From positions 1 through 48,582 of the forward strand of contig CASEFL010000008.1 of assembly GCA_949287245.1 (NCBI GenBank): DNA of 48,582 nucleotides, given 5' to 3'. This stretch comes from an uncultured Bacillota bacterium (GTDB lineage Bacteria > Bacillota_I > Bacilli_A > RFN20 > CAG-826). A model generated the notes under the pieces. That model saw nothing but the letters and a program-made list of their open reading frames with translations. It was not told where the DNA came from and did not search any database. The first letter of the stretch is position 1; each line of letters begins with the position of its first letter. Shown here piece by piece: positions 8,601 through 15,987 of this stretch. The position numbers and the translations under genes are program-made.

Positions 8601-11555
8601 TAGCCGTGTTAATTTATCTAAAATGTTCGCTTGAATCGCAAGAACATTTTTGTCTCCTAAATATTCAAAGAATAAATTGCTTTCTTTTTCAAATTCATGA
8701 AATATTTCCGTTAATAACTTTGCATTTTGAAGAGTCTCAGCAAACATTGGATGTTTAGAAGAAATTGTTGATATAGCAAGAGACATTGTTCCTAATAGTT
8801 CTTCTAATTTTGGTAGAACTTTTAAAAGATTATCCCTTTTTACAATCGAATAATCCCCGTTTAAATATGCGCGATAAGGAGAACGAGCATAACCACCAAC
8901 TTGACGGTCATGAACTTTAATTTGTTCCAATGCACTAACAGCTTCTTGATGACTTTCACGTGTTAAATTCCTAGCATACTCTTCCGATATATCAATCCGA
9001 TGACCATGAGCGCCATCTTTATGATATAAAGAAAGAAGAATGGCATCGTAAATCGAAATAAAGAAACCAGAATCGCCATGAATTGCTTTTAAAATTCCAT
9101 TTAGTTCATTTCGTTTTTCTAAAATTGCATCCGCGATTTGCGCGTATTTTTTTCCATCAGCCTCTTTTGGGCCAAGTTCCAAAAGTCTTCCCAGTTGCGA
9201 AAGAACAACCGATTTTGCTGTATTCATATTCGCAATTTGTAGGCAGAAATCACCCAGTCCTAAATCTTTTAAACGATTTTTAACAACATCAAGAGCAACC
9301 TCTTTTTCGGCAACAAACAAAACCTTCTTGCCGTGATATAAAAGGTCAACAATCATGTTAGCAATTGTCTGGCTTTTTCCTGTCCCAGGAGGGCCATCAA
9401 GAATAAAGCTCTCCCCCTGCTCTGCATCATAAATTGCTTTAATTTGGGAACTATCCGCTGGTAAAGGAATAGCCATCGAGGTAGGAGGAACAACATCGTC
9501 AAATTGTTCAATTTTAATTTCTTCGCCCTGCAAGGTAGAAATTCTTCCTCCTTCAATAAAAGAGCGTACAATCGGATGATTCTGTAAATCCTTTCTTCGA
9601 GTTTGAATATCGCTCCACATAACAAAATGAGCAAAAGAGAATAAACCAAGAACGCTTGGTGATTCCCGTACTTGCCAGTTTTTAAGTCCAGCAGCGGCAA
9701 TAATTCTTTTAATGGTATTAAAAGCCATCTGCACATTAATTCGTGTTTTTCCCTCTCCAAAATCCTCGGAAATACTCTCAATGGTCAAGCCATTGAAATT
9801 TAGATTAAATGCCTGCCGGAAATATTCAAATATGGTTGTATTTAATTGAATATCGTCAAAGGAATATTCAAATGTATATAAATTTCCCGTTTTTCTTCGT
9901 GGCATTTTTATCGGTAAAAGGAAAATTGGTGCATATAACGCCCCGGTTCCCACAGCGGCAGATTTCTCGTTCTCATACCAACAAATTAAACCAAGAGTTA
10001 AAAATAGAGGGTTACAACCAGTTTCTTCTAAAGAAGTGTTAGAACGTCTTGCTAAAGACTTTAGATAATCTTGTCCATCTTTCCCACTTCGATCAACATA
10101 ATATAAAGTGTTTCGACGATAACCATCTTCTACTAAAGAATGGGTTAGTCGTGGATCAAATTCTAAAATTCCTGATTTTTTATTTGAGGGAATAGCAATC
10201 TGAGGAGAAAAATCCAACTGCATTTTTTCTTTCCCTTGAAGAGCATCGATAAATTCTTGAGGTTCTGGAACAACCAGTTGAAGACCACTTTTCCCAAAAG
10301 GAAGATTAATTAGTCTATTTGACATATTTAAATCTAGAAGACAACGTTCCCAATGATCGATCCGATCTTCGGGTTTTTTACCTCCGATTTGAACAAAACG
10401 ATGGCGGCTTTCATCAATCTCGGGAAGTAAATAATCGGTCTCACCTGTTTCGATAACATCAAGTTTTACTTTTTTCGTTGCAATATCCGGAACGGGAATC
10501 GGTTGAATTCCTTCATTTCGGCAAGCATGAACATCCAAAGCCATGTTAAAAGAAACACAGTTTACTAAACGAGAATGACCAGCCTCTAAAGCATCCTTAA
10601 AAGTTAAAGTTTTAGCGTGTGTTAGTCCTACCACATCAATAACTGCAAGGTTTTCAAAACCTGAATCCGCTTGACTACGTAGCCAGGCCCCATTTTCATC
10701 ACATGGCGAGGTATGATGAGTGTCATCAAGCCAAACACCAACCATCGCATGATTTCCTTGCTTTTCTTTAACAAAAATTAAAACGGCATGTAAGCCAATC
10801 GCTTCACATAAGGAAGCAAAAAGAAAAGCAACATCAATGCAGCAAGCAAGTTTATGCTCCATGACCTCATATGGAGCACGAAGATACCAATAAGAATCGT
10901 TTGAATCTCCATTTACTACATACTTTAAATCAAGTTGCTGAGCAGAAAGATATAATGCGTCTAGTTCCTTTAAAACGTAGTTAGAATCTCTTGTTTGATA
11001 CCCACATAAATCCAAAGAGTCCCCATATTTGTCTTGGAATTTGGTTGTTGCCAGTGATACAAGATCAATAATTCTTGGATCACGAGGAGTAACATAACTA
11101 ACTAAAATTTCTTTTAAACGATTCGGATTGTATGATTTACGAATCGGTTGAATATCCAGTCGTTCAACGTGTTTTGTTAAAATTTCGCCAGAATCATTGC
11201 TTAAAGTTAAAACTAATTGAGCAGGTATCGCTTCATCTAACCAATATAGACCAGTAGCATCAATTACAATTGTAAAGTTATCAATTTGAAGAGAAGAACA
11301 CTTTGGAAGAACAGAGATAAGTTTATCGTCAATTTGTACTAATGGCTTATCCCCTAAACCTACACATTCAAAATGTAAGGTTAGGTTTTTAAATTCTTGA
11401 TCAAGAGGATTATGCAAGGTCACAGAATGTAAAAAACTAAAGCCATTTTGTTGTAAAGGCTGTGTTCTTTTTTGTAGACGTTCTGCTTGATAGTAAAGAT
11501 AACTTACTTCACCTGAACAATCCACTTCAAGAAAGACACCATTCTCTTTTTCCAT
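5604..11555 (-). CDS. giant DUF4011-type SF1 helicase with Vsr-like nuclease (HheA-like)
   Basis: A 1983-residue protein. Domains in order: N-terminal beta-rich part; transglutaminase-like segment around 235-280 (a Cys pair, then NHAMVGVWLDD); DUF4011 near 400 (WERCLLDLNMSNRL); Walker A GPPGTGKS near 720; coiled middle; Walker B FDEASQIPT near 1370; GDKNQMPPS; HYRSRHES near 1447; VSRAREE near 1606; a Vsr/MTES_1575-like PD-(D/E)XK nuclease at about 1680-1750 (KIDVAIHD, then GIILDGD and RDRN); and a DUF3320-like region near 1838. This plan matches the large single-gene helicases reported as anti-phage systems (Hhe type). Its target is unknown. The start is taken as ATG 11555, 8 nt after GGAGG; an earlier in-frame ATG at 11573 lies before that ribosome site. 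A perfect palindrome lies upstream. Confidence 0.85.
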   Translation of the reverse strand: MEKENGVFLEVDCSGEVSYLYYQAERLQKRTQPLQQNGFSFLHSVTLHNPLDQEFKNLTLHFECVGLGDKPLVQIDDKLISVLPKCSSLQIDNFTIVIDATGLYWLDEAIPAQLVLTLSNDSGEILTKHVERLDIQPIRKSYNPNRLKEILVSYVTPRDPRIIDLVSLATTKFQDKYGDSLDLCGYQTRDSNYVLKELDALYLSAQQLDLKYVVNGDSNDSYWYLRAPYEVMEHKLACCIDVAFLFASLCEAIGLHAVLIFVKEKQGNHAMVGVWLDDTHHTSPCDENGAWLRSQADSGFENLAVIDVVGLTHAKTLTFKDALEAGHSRLVNCVSFNMALDVHACRNEGIQPIPVPDIATKKVKLDVIETGETDYLLPEIDESRHRFVQIGGKKPEDRIDHWERCLLDLNMSNRLINLPFGKSGLQLVVPEPQEFIDALQGKEKMQLDFSPQIAIPSNKKSGILEFDPRLTHSLVEDGYRRNTLYYVDRSGKDGQDYLKSLARRSNTSLEETGCNPLFLTLGLICWYENEKSAAVGTGALYAPIFLLPIKMPRRKTGNLYTFEYSFDDIQLNTTIFEYFRQAFNLNFNGLTIESISEDFGEGKTRINVQMAFNTIKRIIAAAGLKNWQVRESPSVLGLFSFAHFVMWSDIQTRRKDLQNHPIVRSFIEGGRISTLQGEEIKIEQFDDVVPPTSMAIPLPADSSQIKAIYDAEQGESFILDGPPGTGKSQTIANMIVDLLYHGKKVLFVAEKEVALDVVKNRLKDLGLGDFCLQIANMNTAKSVVLSQLGRLLELGPKEADGKKYAQIADAILEKRNELNGILKAIHGDSGFFISIYDAILLSLYHKDGAHGHRIDISEEYARNLTRESHQEAVSALEQIKVHDRQVGGYARSPYRAYLNGDYSIVKRDNLLKVLPKLEELLGTMSLAISTISSKHPMFAETLQNAKLLTEIFHEFEKESNLFFEYLGDKNVLAIQANILDKLTRLKNYYLLRENIEKDWKLEVCEKAKDSAMFAAKISYAQGLSFFKKHRAMSKLRKEYSSYAKNKTALKDNGLIELSSNLKQLHSASSTLSFATIEERQADRIIAAHSPRTAADFDALIKKFSKTFLVSELVKQLNPAKGHDFSEISNFFSTYFRSDQQIFDPDFVRMVNSYEQLMDYGEMLKDDYDFDFERYFDDPSYNFFQYARSCVRTISGDKGRLVYWCNLQGDVLKAKKVVPSELIEDYEKGVFDAEDLVDIFEHSLGNTIATIAVDEKKIGDRSLGRVDSSDTTRDINQYKKYVRDFARLTVEETFARITSCYPDMSSPMAPSTKLANLKKICAGSFRGFPLRKILDDFADIILKLCPCFLMSPVTVAQYLNAEKHQFDVVIFDEASQIPTAEAVGSISRGKSCIIAGDKNQMPPSMFFKTSINGPTDGDDVSFVLGSDLESLLEDAEALGFPKRSLNWHYRSRHESLIAFSNRRFYGNTLLTFPSPGEESSAVSFRYVKGTYSNNRNQEEAKAIVKEVIRRLKDPELSKHSIGIVTFNEPQQNLIEDYLERFLASNNLTNALPGGESIFVKNLENVQGDERDCIFFSITYAPDRKTGKMSINFGPLTQQEKGARRLNVAVSRAREEMIVFSSVYAEEIPAERATYEGARRLKEFLSFAQRGISALPYLSRGKIRAEVPSIANFLADELRNKGFSVDTNVGASTFKIDVAIHDPRFGDRYILGIILDGDSYTNTPTCRDRNIVQPEILKNLGWKIYRMWSVEFFDHPDSCLNQIVEAINHAINSQSEEEDKNEEEDKTSLNLVSKKVERNRHAITYVFSEITPRPFVENEKEKQNLSLFLREVIAKEAPISEETLKERFKARYQIDRMTANIRGFFQKALQTCLPYVYIEFCGSYRFYWPDSGLCYSYSFYRLPAKGESRDVCDISYIELGNAMRDILHDQGKMLASDLYKQVSLLFGNEKLIKKASNYLGNALKANQGGRLGIKIDADMTVSLLR

Positions 11556-11621
11556 AGCAAAATCCTCCATCATTTATAAATTTTACGCGCATTAAGAAAA
11601 AACTCATCCAAAGAATAAAAA

Positions 11622-11653
11622 ATGTTCTATAGATAGAACATCAATAAGAACAT
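11622..11653. promoter_or_regulatory. palindromic operator candidate before the helicase gene
   Basis: ATGTTCTAT-AG-ATAGAACAT (11622-11641) is a perfect 9-2-9 inverted repeat. A third half-site AGAACAT (11647-11653) lies 12 bp from the second. It sits 67 bp upstream of the helicase start, over a possible promoter (minus strand TTGTAA-18-TATCTA). This is typical of a dimeric repressor site. No regulator gene is adjacent. Confidence 0.55.
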
Positions 11654-11678
11654 TTACAATATAGAAAATATTTTTTAA

Positions 11679-11727
11679 CAAAAAAACCGCCTCTTCCCTA
11701 TCAAGGGGCCAAAGGGAAACGGCGGCT
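11679..11727 (-). terminator. terminator of proS
   Basis: On the minus strand CCGCC-2-TTTCCCT pairs across a loop with AGGGAA-2-GGCGG, followed by a run of T. It lies about 65 nt after the proS stop. Confidence 0.8.
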
Positions 11728-11791
11728 TGCATAGTGTAAAAATTAGAAACTTACTGGTCAAGAGCAAAATGACAATGAAAGCGGTTTACTT

Positions 11792-13219
11792 TTAGTAAGC
11801 CTTTGCGAAATAACAAAGGAGTGATGCCTTTTCTCCGCAGATTGGACAAAGCGTACCATCTTTTACTTCTTCTTTGGCAATAAGACGTGCTGTTCCGCCG
11901 TTTGTTAACTCTTTAATTTTTAATTCACATTCCTCTTTCCCACAGAAAGCCATCTTCACAAAACCACCTTGATCTAAAGCCTTTTTAAATTCTTCAATGT
12001 TTCTTGCTTCGTGAATTCTCTCTTGCAGGGAAGAGAAGGCTTTTGCATACATTCTATTATGAATATCCTCTAAAATAGTGGGGATTTGCGCGGCTAATGA
12101 AGATAAAGAGGTTGTAACTTTGGACCCATCGACTCTTAAAGAAAGAACGCATTCTCCTTTTTGCAAGTCGCGAGGACCGATTTCAATCCGTAAAGGAACA
12201 CCTTTCATTTCATATTCGCTAAATTTCCATCCAGGAGTTCTTGAATCATCTTCATCAAGCAAGACACGAACATGTTCATTTAAAAGTTCTTCTTTTAATT
12301 TTCTTGCCGCTTCCAAAACTCCTTCTTCTTTTTGACGAATCGGTACAATAACCACTTGGATAGGAGCAACTTTTGGTGGTAAGACAAGACCATTATCATC
12401 ACCATGAACCATAATCATTGCACCTAATAATCGGGTAGAAACTCCCCAAGTAGAGTAATAGGGGTACTCTAATTTATTCTCACGACCTTGATAGGTAATT
12501 CCGTATGTTTTAGAAAAGCCTGTACCAAAATAGTGACTTGTTCCACATTGCAAAGCTTTTCCATCATGCATTAGGGCTTCAATGGTATAAGTATTAATTG
12601 CCCCCGCAAATTTTTCATGTTCTGTTTTTCTCCCTTTAAGGAAGGGAATGGCGAGTATTTCTTTTCCTAATTCATCATAAACTTCCTGCACAAGCAAGGC
12701 GTTCTTTTCTGCTTCTTCCCCAGTTTCAAACAAACAGTGTCCTTCTTGCCATAAGAATTCCGCTCCCCGTAAAAATGGACGCGTCGTCTTTTCCCAGCGG
12801 ACAACAGAGCACCACTGATTATAAATTTTTGGTAAATCACGATATGAAGAAAGCGTCCGACGATACATATCGCTAAATAAAACTTCCGATGTAGGGCGGA
12901 CGACTAATGGCTCATCAAGTTCTTTTCCTCCACCAATAGTACAAACAAGAGTTTCTGGAGCAAAACCTTCAACGTGTTCTTTTTCTTTATTAAATAAAGA
13001 CATCGGAATAACGGTTGGTAAATATACATTTTGCGTTCCAAACCCTTTAAAACGAGTGTTTAAATAATTTTGAATTTCTTCCCAAAGCGCATAACCATAA
13101 GGAAGATAATCAATAAAACCTTTCACTGAACCATAATCCATTAATTCAGCTTTTCGACATACATCGGTATACCACTGGGCAAAATCGACATCACGTCCAG
13201 TAATTGATTCATTTTTCAT
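11792..13219 (-). CDS. proS: prolyl-tRNA synthetase, editing-domain-free type
   Basis: 475 residues. It charges tRNA-Pro in the cytoplasm. The class II core is clear: start region with YGYALWE, motif 2 around RWEKTTRPFLRGAEFLWQEGH, and CGTSHYFG. Next come the anticodon-binding domain (about 285-390) and a C-terminal zinc-like domain with CGKEEC and CPIC, ending in Ala-Tyr. This is the shorter archaeal/eukaryotic-like ProRS (type 3) without the inserted editing domain, common in mycoplasmas and some Firmicutes. It starts 4 nt after the GGDEF/EAL-like gene, with AAAGGAAA as ribosome site inside that gene's end, so the two are probably co-transcribed. Confidence 0.95.
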   Translation of the reverse strand: MKNESITGRDVDFAQWYTDVCRKAELMDYGSVKGFIDYLPYGYALWEEIQNYLNTRFKGFGTQNVYLPTVIPMSLFNKEKEHVEGFAPETLVCTIGGGKELDEPLVVRPTSEVLFSDMYRRTLSSYRDLPKIYNQWCSVVRWEKTTRPFLRGAEFLWQEGHCLFETGEEAEKNALLVQEVYDELGKEILAIPFLKGRKTEHEKFAGAINTYTIEALMHDGKALQCGTSHYFGTGFSKTYGITYQGRENKLEYPYYSTWGVSTRLLGAMIMVHGDDNGLVLPPKVAPIQVVIVPIRQKEEGVLEAARKLKEELLNEHVRVLLDEDDSRTPGWKFSEYEMKGVPLRIEIGPRDLQKGECVLSLRVDGSKVTTSLSSLAAQIPTILEDIHNRMYAKAFSSLQERIHEARNIEEFKKALDQGGFVKMAFCGKEECELKIKELTNGGTARLIAKEEVKDGTLCPICGEKASLLCYFAKAY

Positions 13220-13223
13220 TGTG

Positions 13224-15002
13224 TTATTTCCTTTCTATTAATGCATTAATTCGTTTATGTACTTTATCTTGGATTGGTTTTACCATCGGCTCAAATCCCC
13301 CAATTGGCGTTCCTGATACGTAAGCTAATCCGCTCCGATAGAGAAGTTCTAACGTATTCCAAGTACCAACTTGAGAAGCAACAATCGGCTTTTTATAGCG
13401 AAGTAATTTTTCCACAAGCGCATGTAATCGGCTACGAATTTTCATATCAACCTTTGCCGAACCACCTTCCGTAATAGAGAAGTCCGTAAAGAAATAATCG
13501 GCTAGAGAATGGAAAGAATCGTCAAGCAATAAAGATTGTCCTTCGGCTAATAGGCCAATATGCAAGCCATATCCTTTTAATTTTTTAATTGCGGTAACTA
13601 AGGCTTCACCACTAAATTTAGCTGATTCAGAATATAAATCCGATTCTTTAAAAACCAGCACTAATCCAACTTTTTTTGCAAATTGTGCTCGTGAAAATAC
13701 TTTAATTGCGCAATCAAGTTCACACGCCATAATTGGGAGAAACAAACATTGATATTGGTATTGGCGTTGATTTTCAAATATCGCAACCGTTTCTTTTGCT
13801 AAATAAGAAAATAAAGTTTTGCCTTGCTGAACACGGTTCGCATAGGATTTTAATTCCTCAATCGAATTATAAGGAGTTCCTCGTGGGACAAATTGGCAAT
13901 AATAACCAAGGATTCGGCGCTTAATTAAGTCATAAATAGGTTGAAACAAAAACTCAATTTTTCTTTCGGAAATAATACGCGCGACATCCCCTTTCCCTGA
14001 AGCCAAATCGCTTTCATTTAAGCCTTCTTTATCGCGATCAAAGAACATGACAACTTCTTTGTTATTAAAGGCAAGATCCGCCAAACGAGCACCCATAGAT
14101 AAAATGGTTGTGCTTTCTCCTAACAAATCGGCAAAAAGAACAATGCCACAAGTTATTTCAAAAGAAGAATATTCACTATTTCTCTTTTTTGGGAGTGACT
14201 TATTTACCGTGTTTATTACTTGCAAAGCAAAGTCTAAAGCCTGCGTTCGATCAAGCAAATCGAAGTTAGCAATCGCCAGTTGGCCATCGCCATATTGAAC
14301 CATTTTTTGATTGCCTGTAGCAAAAGGGTAAAGCAAATCACGAAAGCGAGAACCTAAACCAGAAGAAATTTGATTAATAATCCGGCCAGAAGAATCACGT
14401 TCTCTCCTTCTCGTATTTAATTGGAATAATAGTAAGGCTCCCCGTTCATAGCCGTTTGCTTTAATGGCCATCGCTAATTCTTCCGTTGAAGATAAAGTTA
14501 AACGGTGAGACTTTTTTCCGAGTTTTTCCCGAATTAATATTTTTTCTAAATGGATTAATCCTTTTTCTGGATCGTGATGAACAAGACGAAAAAAACACGC
14601 GATTGGTTTTTTGCTCTCATCTAAATAGCAACGGGATTGCAAATAAGGATTCACTTCTTTTCCTTCTTTAATCGCTTTTAACCATTTTTTTAGAAGTTCT
14701 TGCTGCAAAGGAAGAAGACCTGCGCAAGCCAAATCAAAGGTTCCTTCTTTTTTCTCCTTGATATCGCTTAAATAAAAACGTAAGCAAGAATTTTCTCGAT
14801 AATTTAATTTTAAAACTTCAAAAACACAGTGGGCCATCCCAAGAGTATGGTTGTATTTTCTTTCTCGACGATAAATAAGAATATTCCAAATAAAAGTAAC
14901 AAGAACCGCTAAGGCTAAAAAACCAACAACAAAAGAAAAAACAACCAATCCCCAATCGGTTTCGTTAATAAATTCAGTTAGAACATCAAATTGGCGAGTC
15001 AT
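13224..15002 (-). CDS. membrane protein with degenerate GGDEF and EAL-like domains
   Basis: 592 residues. One membrane helix at about 20-41 is followed by a cytoplasmic part. The middle (about 165-325) resembles a GGDEF domain, but no GG(D/E)EF loop is seen: the equivalent place reads YGDGQLAIA. The C-terminal part (about 335-590) resembles EAL phosphodiesterases (FLFQPIYDL, later SGLAYVSG), but the EALLR metal motif reads YYCQFV. Both domains therefore look catalytically dead, and a binding or scaffold role is an inference. The gene begins the proS operon. No ribosome site was seen at the ATG. The family call rests on overall pattern rather than motifs, so confidence is moderate. Confidence 0.6.
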   Translation of the reverse strand: MTRQFDVLTEFINETDWGLVVFSFVVGFLALAVLVTFIWNILIYRRERKYNHTLGMAHCVFEVLKLNYRENSCLRFYLSDIKEKKEGTFDLACAGLLPLQQELLKKWLKAIKEGKEVNPYLQSRCYLDESKKPIACFFRLVHHDPEKGLIHLEKILIREKLGKKSHRLTLSSTEELAMAIKANGYERGALLLFQLNTRRRERDSSGRIINQISSGLGSRFRDLLYPFATGNQKMVQYGDGQLAIANFDLLDRTQALDFALQVINTVNKSLPKKRNSEYSSFEITCGIVLFADLLGESTTILSMGARLADLAFNNKEVVMFFDRDKEGLNESDLASGKGDVARIISERKIEFLFQPIYDLIKRRILGYYCQFVPRGTPYNSIEELKSYANRVQQGKTLFSYLAKETVAIFENQRQYQYQCLFLPIMACELDCAIKVFSRAQFAKKVGLVLVFKESDLYSESAKFSGEALVTAIKKLKGYGLHIGLLAEGQSLLLDDSFHSLADYFFTDFSITEGGSAKVDMKIRSRLHALVEKLLRYKKPIVASQVGTWNTLELLYRSGLAYVSGTPIGGFEPMVKPIQDKVHKRINALIERK

Positions 15003-15041
15003 AAATATTTATTGCGCATTGCCGCATATAAACTATACGCC

Positions 15042-15071
15042 ATTCTTTCACAGTATGCGCTTGTGAAGAAT
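15042..15071. promoter_or_regulatory. inverted repeat between divergent genes
   Basis: ATTCTTTCACA (15042-15052) and TGTGAAGAAT (15062-15071) form arms of 10-11 bp with one extra T and a 9-nt spacer. The right arm covers the -35 of the tRNA-Ser(CGA) promoter. It could bind a regulator acting on either side, or be chance. Confidence 0.35.
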
Positions 15072-15089
15072 GTCTTCCTGCTATATGAT
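15061..15089 (+). promoter_or_regulatory. promoter of tRNA-Ser(CGA)
   Basis: TTGTGA-17-TATGAT, ending 14 nt before the tRNA. Close to the sigma-A consensus. Confidence 0.8.
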
Positions 15090-15103
15090 GCGCGTTTGCG
15101 GAT

Positions 15104-15194
15104 GGAGAAGTACCCAAGCGGCTGAAGGGGTCGGTCTCGAAAACCGATAGTGGGTGCAAGCCCAGCAAGGGTTCAAATCCCTTCTTCTCCGCCA
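15104..15194 (+). tRNA. tRNA-Ser(CGA)
   Basis: Acceptor GGAGAAG pairs with CTTCTCC, followed by G and an encoded CCA (15192-15194). The anticodon stem TCGGT/ACCGA holds loop CTCGAAA with anticodon CGA. A long variable arm and a TTCAAAT T-loop are present. Confidence 0.95.
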
Positions 15195-15204
15195 CTAATA
15201 AAAC

Positions 15205-15236
15205 GAAAGGGTTGATGAAAATCAATCCTTTTTTCT
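15205..15236 (+). terminator. terminator of tRNA-Ser(CGA)
   Basis: AAAGGGTTGAT-4-ATCAATCCTTT with one G-T pair, followed by T's. Confidence 0.8.
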
Positions 15237-15406
15237 TTTATTAAAGAAAAACTTATATAAGTTCTAAATTTATAAATTGAAATAAAAATTGAAAAATCAC
15301 AAAAATAAATGGGTTTTTATAAGGTTTTTTTCTTTATCTTTTTTATTTGGTGAAAATCTTTCTTCCTTGTACAAAAATTTCAATATAATTCAAGAGGGAG
15401 GATTTT

Positions 15407-15946
15407 ATGGCCTTAGGAACAAAAAGATTTAACATCATTTCTTGTCTTGCCGCTTTAATTGGCACCTTAGTCGGGGTGGCAGGACTTATTGCTTTATTTA
15501 CCGGTCAAGGTTTCGGCCTTGTTGAAAACTGGGAAGGGATGGAAAATGGCGGCGATTTTGAATGGCTCCAAGTCAGCGCGACAGAAGCAATTTTTGGAAC
15601 TTCAGATCTTACTGCCGATACCTTTGCTATCAATGGCGTCCCACTTCTTCCTATTGGCTTTTACTTGTTTTTAGCAGCAGCAATTCTTTCTTTAATCATT
15701 CTTGTTTTAGAACTTATTAAAGTACGCGGACTCCTTACTCGTCTCTTCTCTCTTGTTTCGCTTTTAGCTTTTGTCGCTTCGGCAATTATCTTTTTTGTCG
15801 CAAGAGTCACCATTCCTAGTGATGGAACAGAAACGAGTGTTGATTTTATTAATACTTGTGTCACCCTGGGAGGAGGATTTTTAACTGCCGCTGCTTGTGG
15901 AGCAATTGGAGGTTTTACTTCCCTAATTACTTTAGCGATTTCTTAA
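15407..15946 (+). CDS. unknown four-helix membrane protein
   Basis: 179 residues with about four hydrophobic helices (10-31, 80-100, 106-128 and 152-177). The loop between helices 1 and 2 is acidic, with several Glu, Asp and Trp residues, and probably faces outward. No family is recognised and no catalytic motif stands out. It is preceded by GGGAGG at good distance and a TATAAT at 15384-15389 with no clear -35. It stands alone, between a tRNA terminator and the convergent yitT-like gene, sharing a bidirectional terminator with the latter. Confidence 0.75.
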   Translation: MALGTKRFNIISCLAALIGTLVGVAGLIALFTGQGFGLVENWEGMENGGDFEWLQVSATEAIFGTSDLTADTFAINGVPLLPIGFYLFLAAAILSLIILVLELIKVRGLLTRLFSLVSLLAFVASAIIFFVARVTIPSDGTETSVDFINTCVTLGGGFLTAAACGAIGGFTSLITLAIS

Positions 15947-15964
15947 TAACTTCTTTAAAAAAAT

Positions 15965-15987
15965 AAGGCTCTATCGAGCCTTTTTTT
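15965..15987. terminator. bidirectional terminator
   Basis: AAGGCTC-TATC-GAGCCTT with a T run on the plus side and A's on the other. It serves both the unknown membrane protein gene and the convergent YitT gene. Confidence 0.8.

Noticed and set aside
11556-11573. Longer start of the helicase at ATG 11573
   Set aside because: The GGAGG ribosome site lies between that ATG and the one at 11555, whose spacing is right. The same logic removes the upstream ATG of pgcA at 29930.
15250-15263. AACTTATATAAGTT palindrome
   Set aside because: A 14-bp perfect palindrome, but made almost only of A and T in a very AT-rich gap, so chance is likely.
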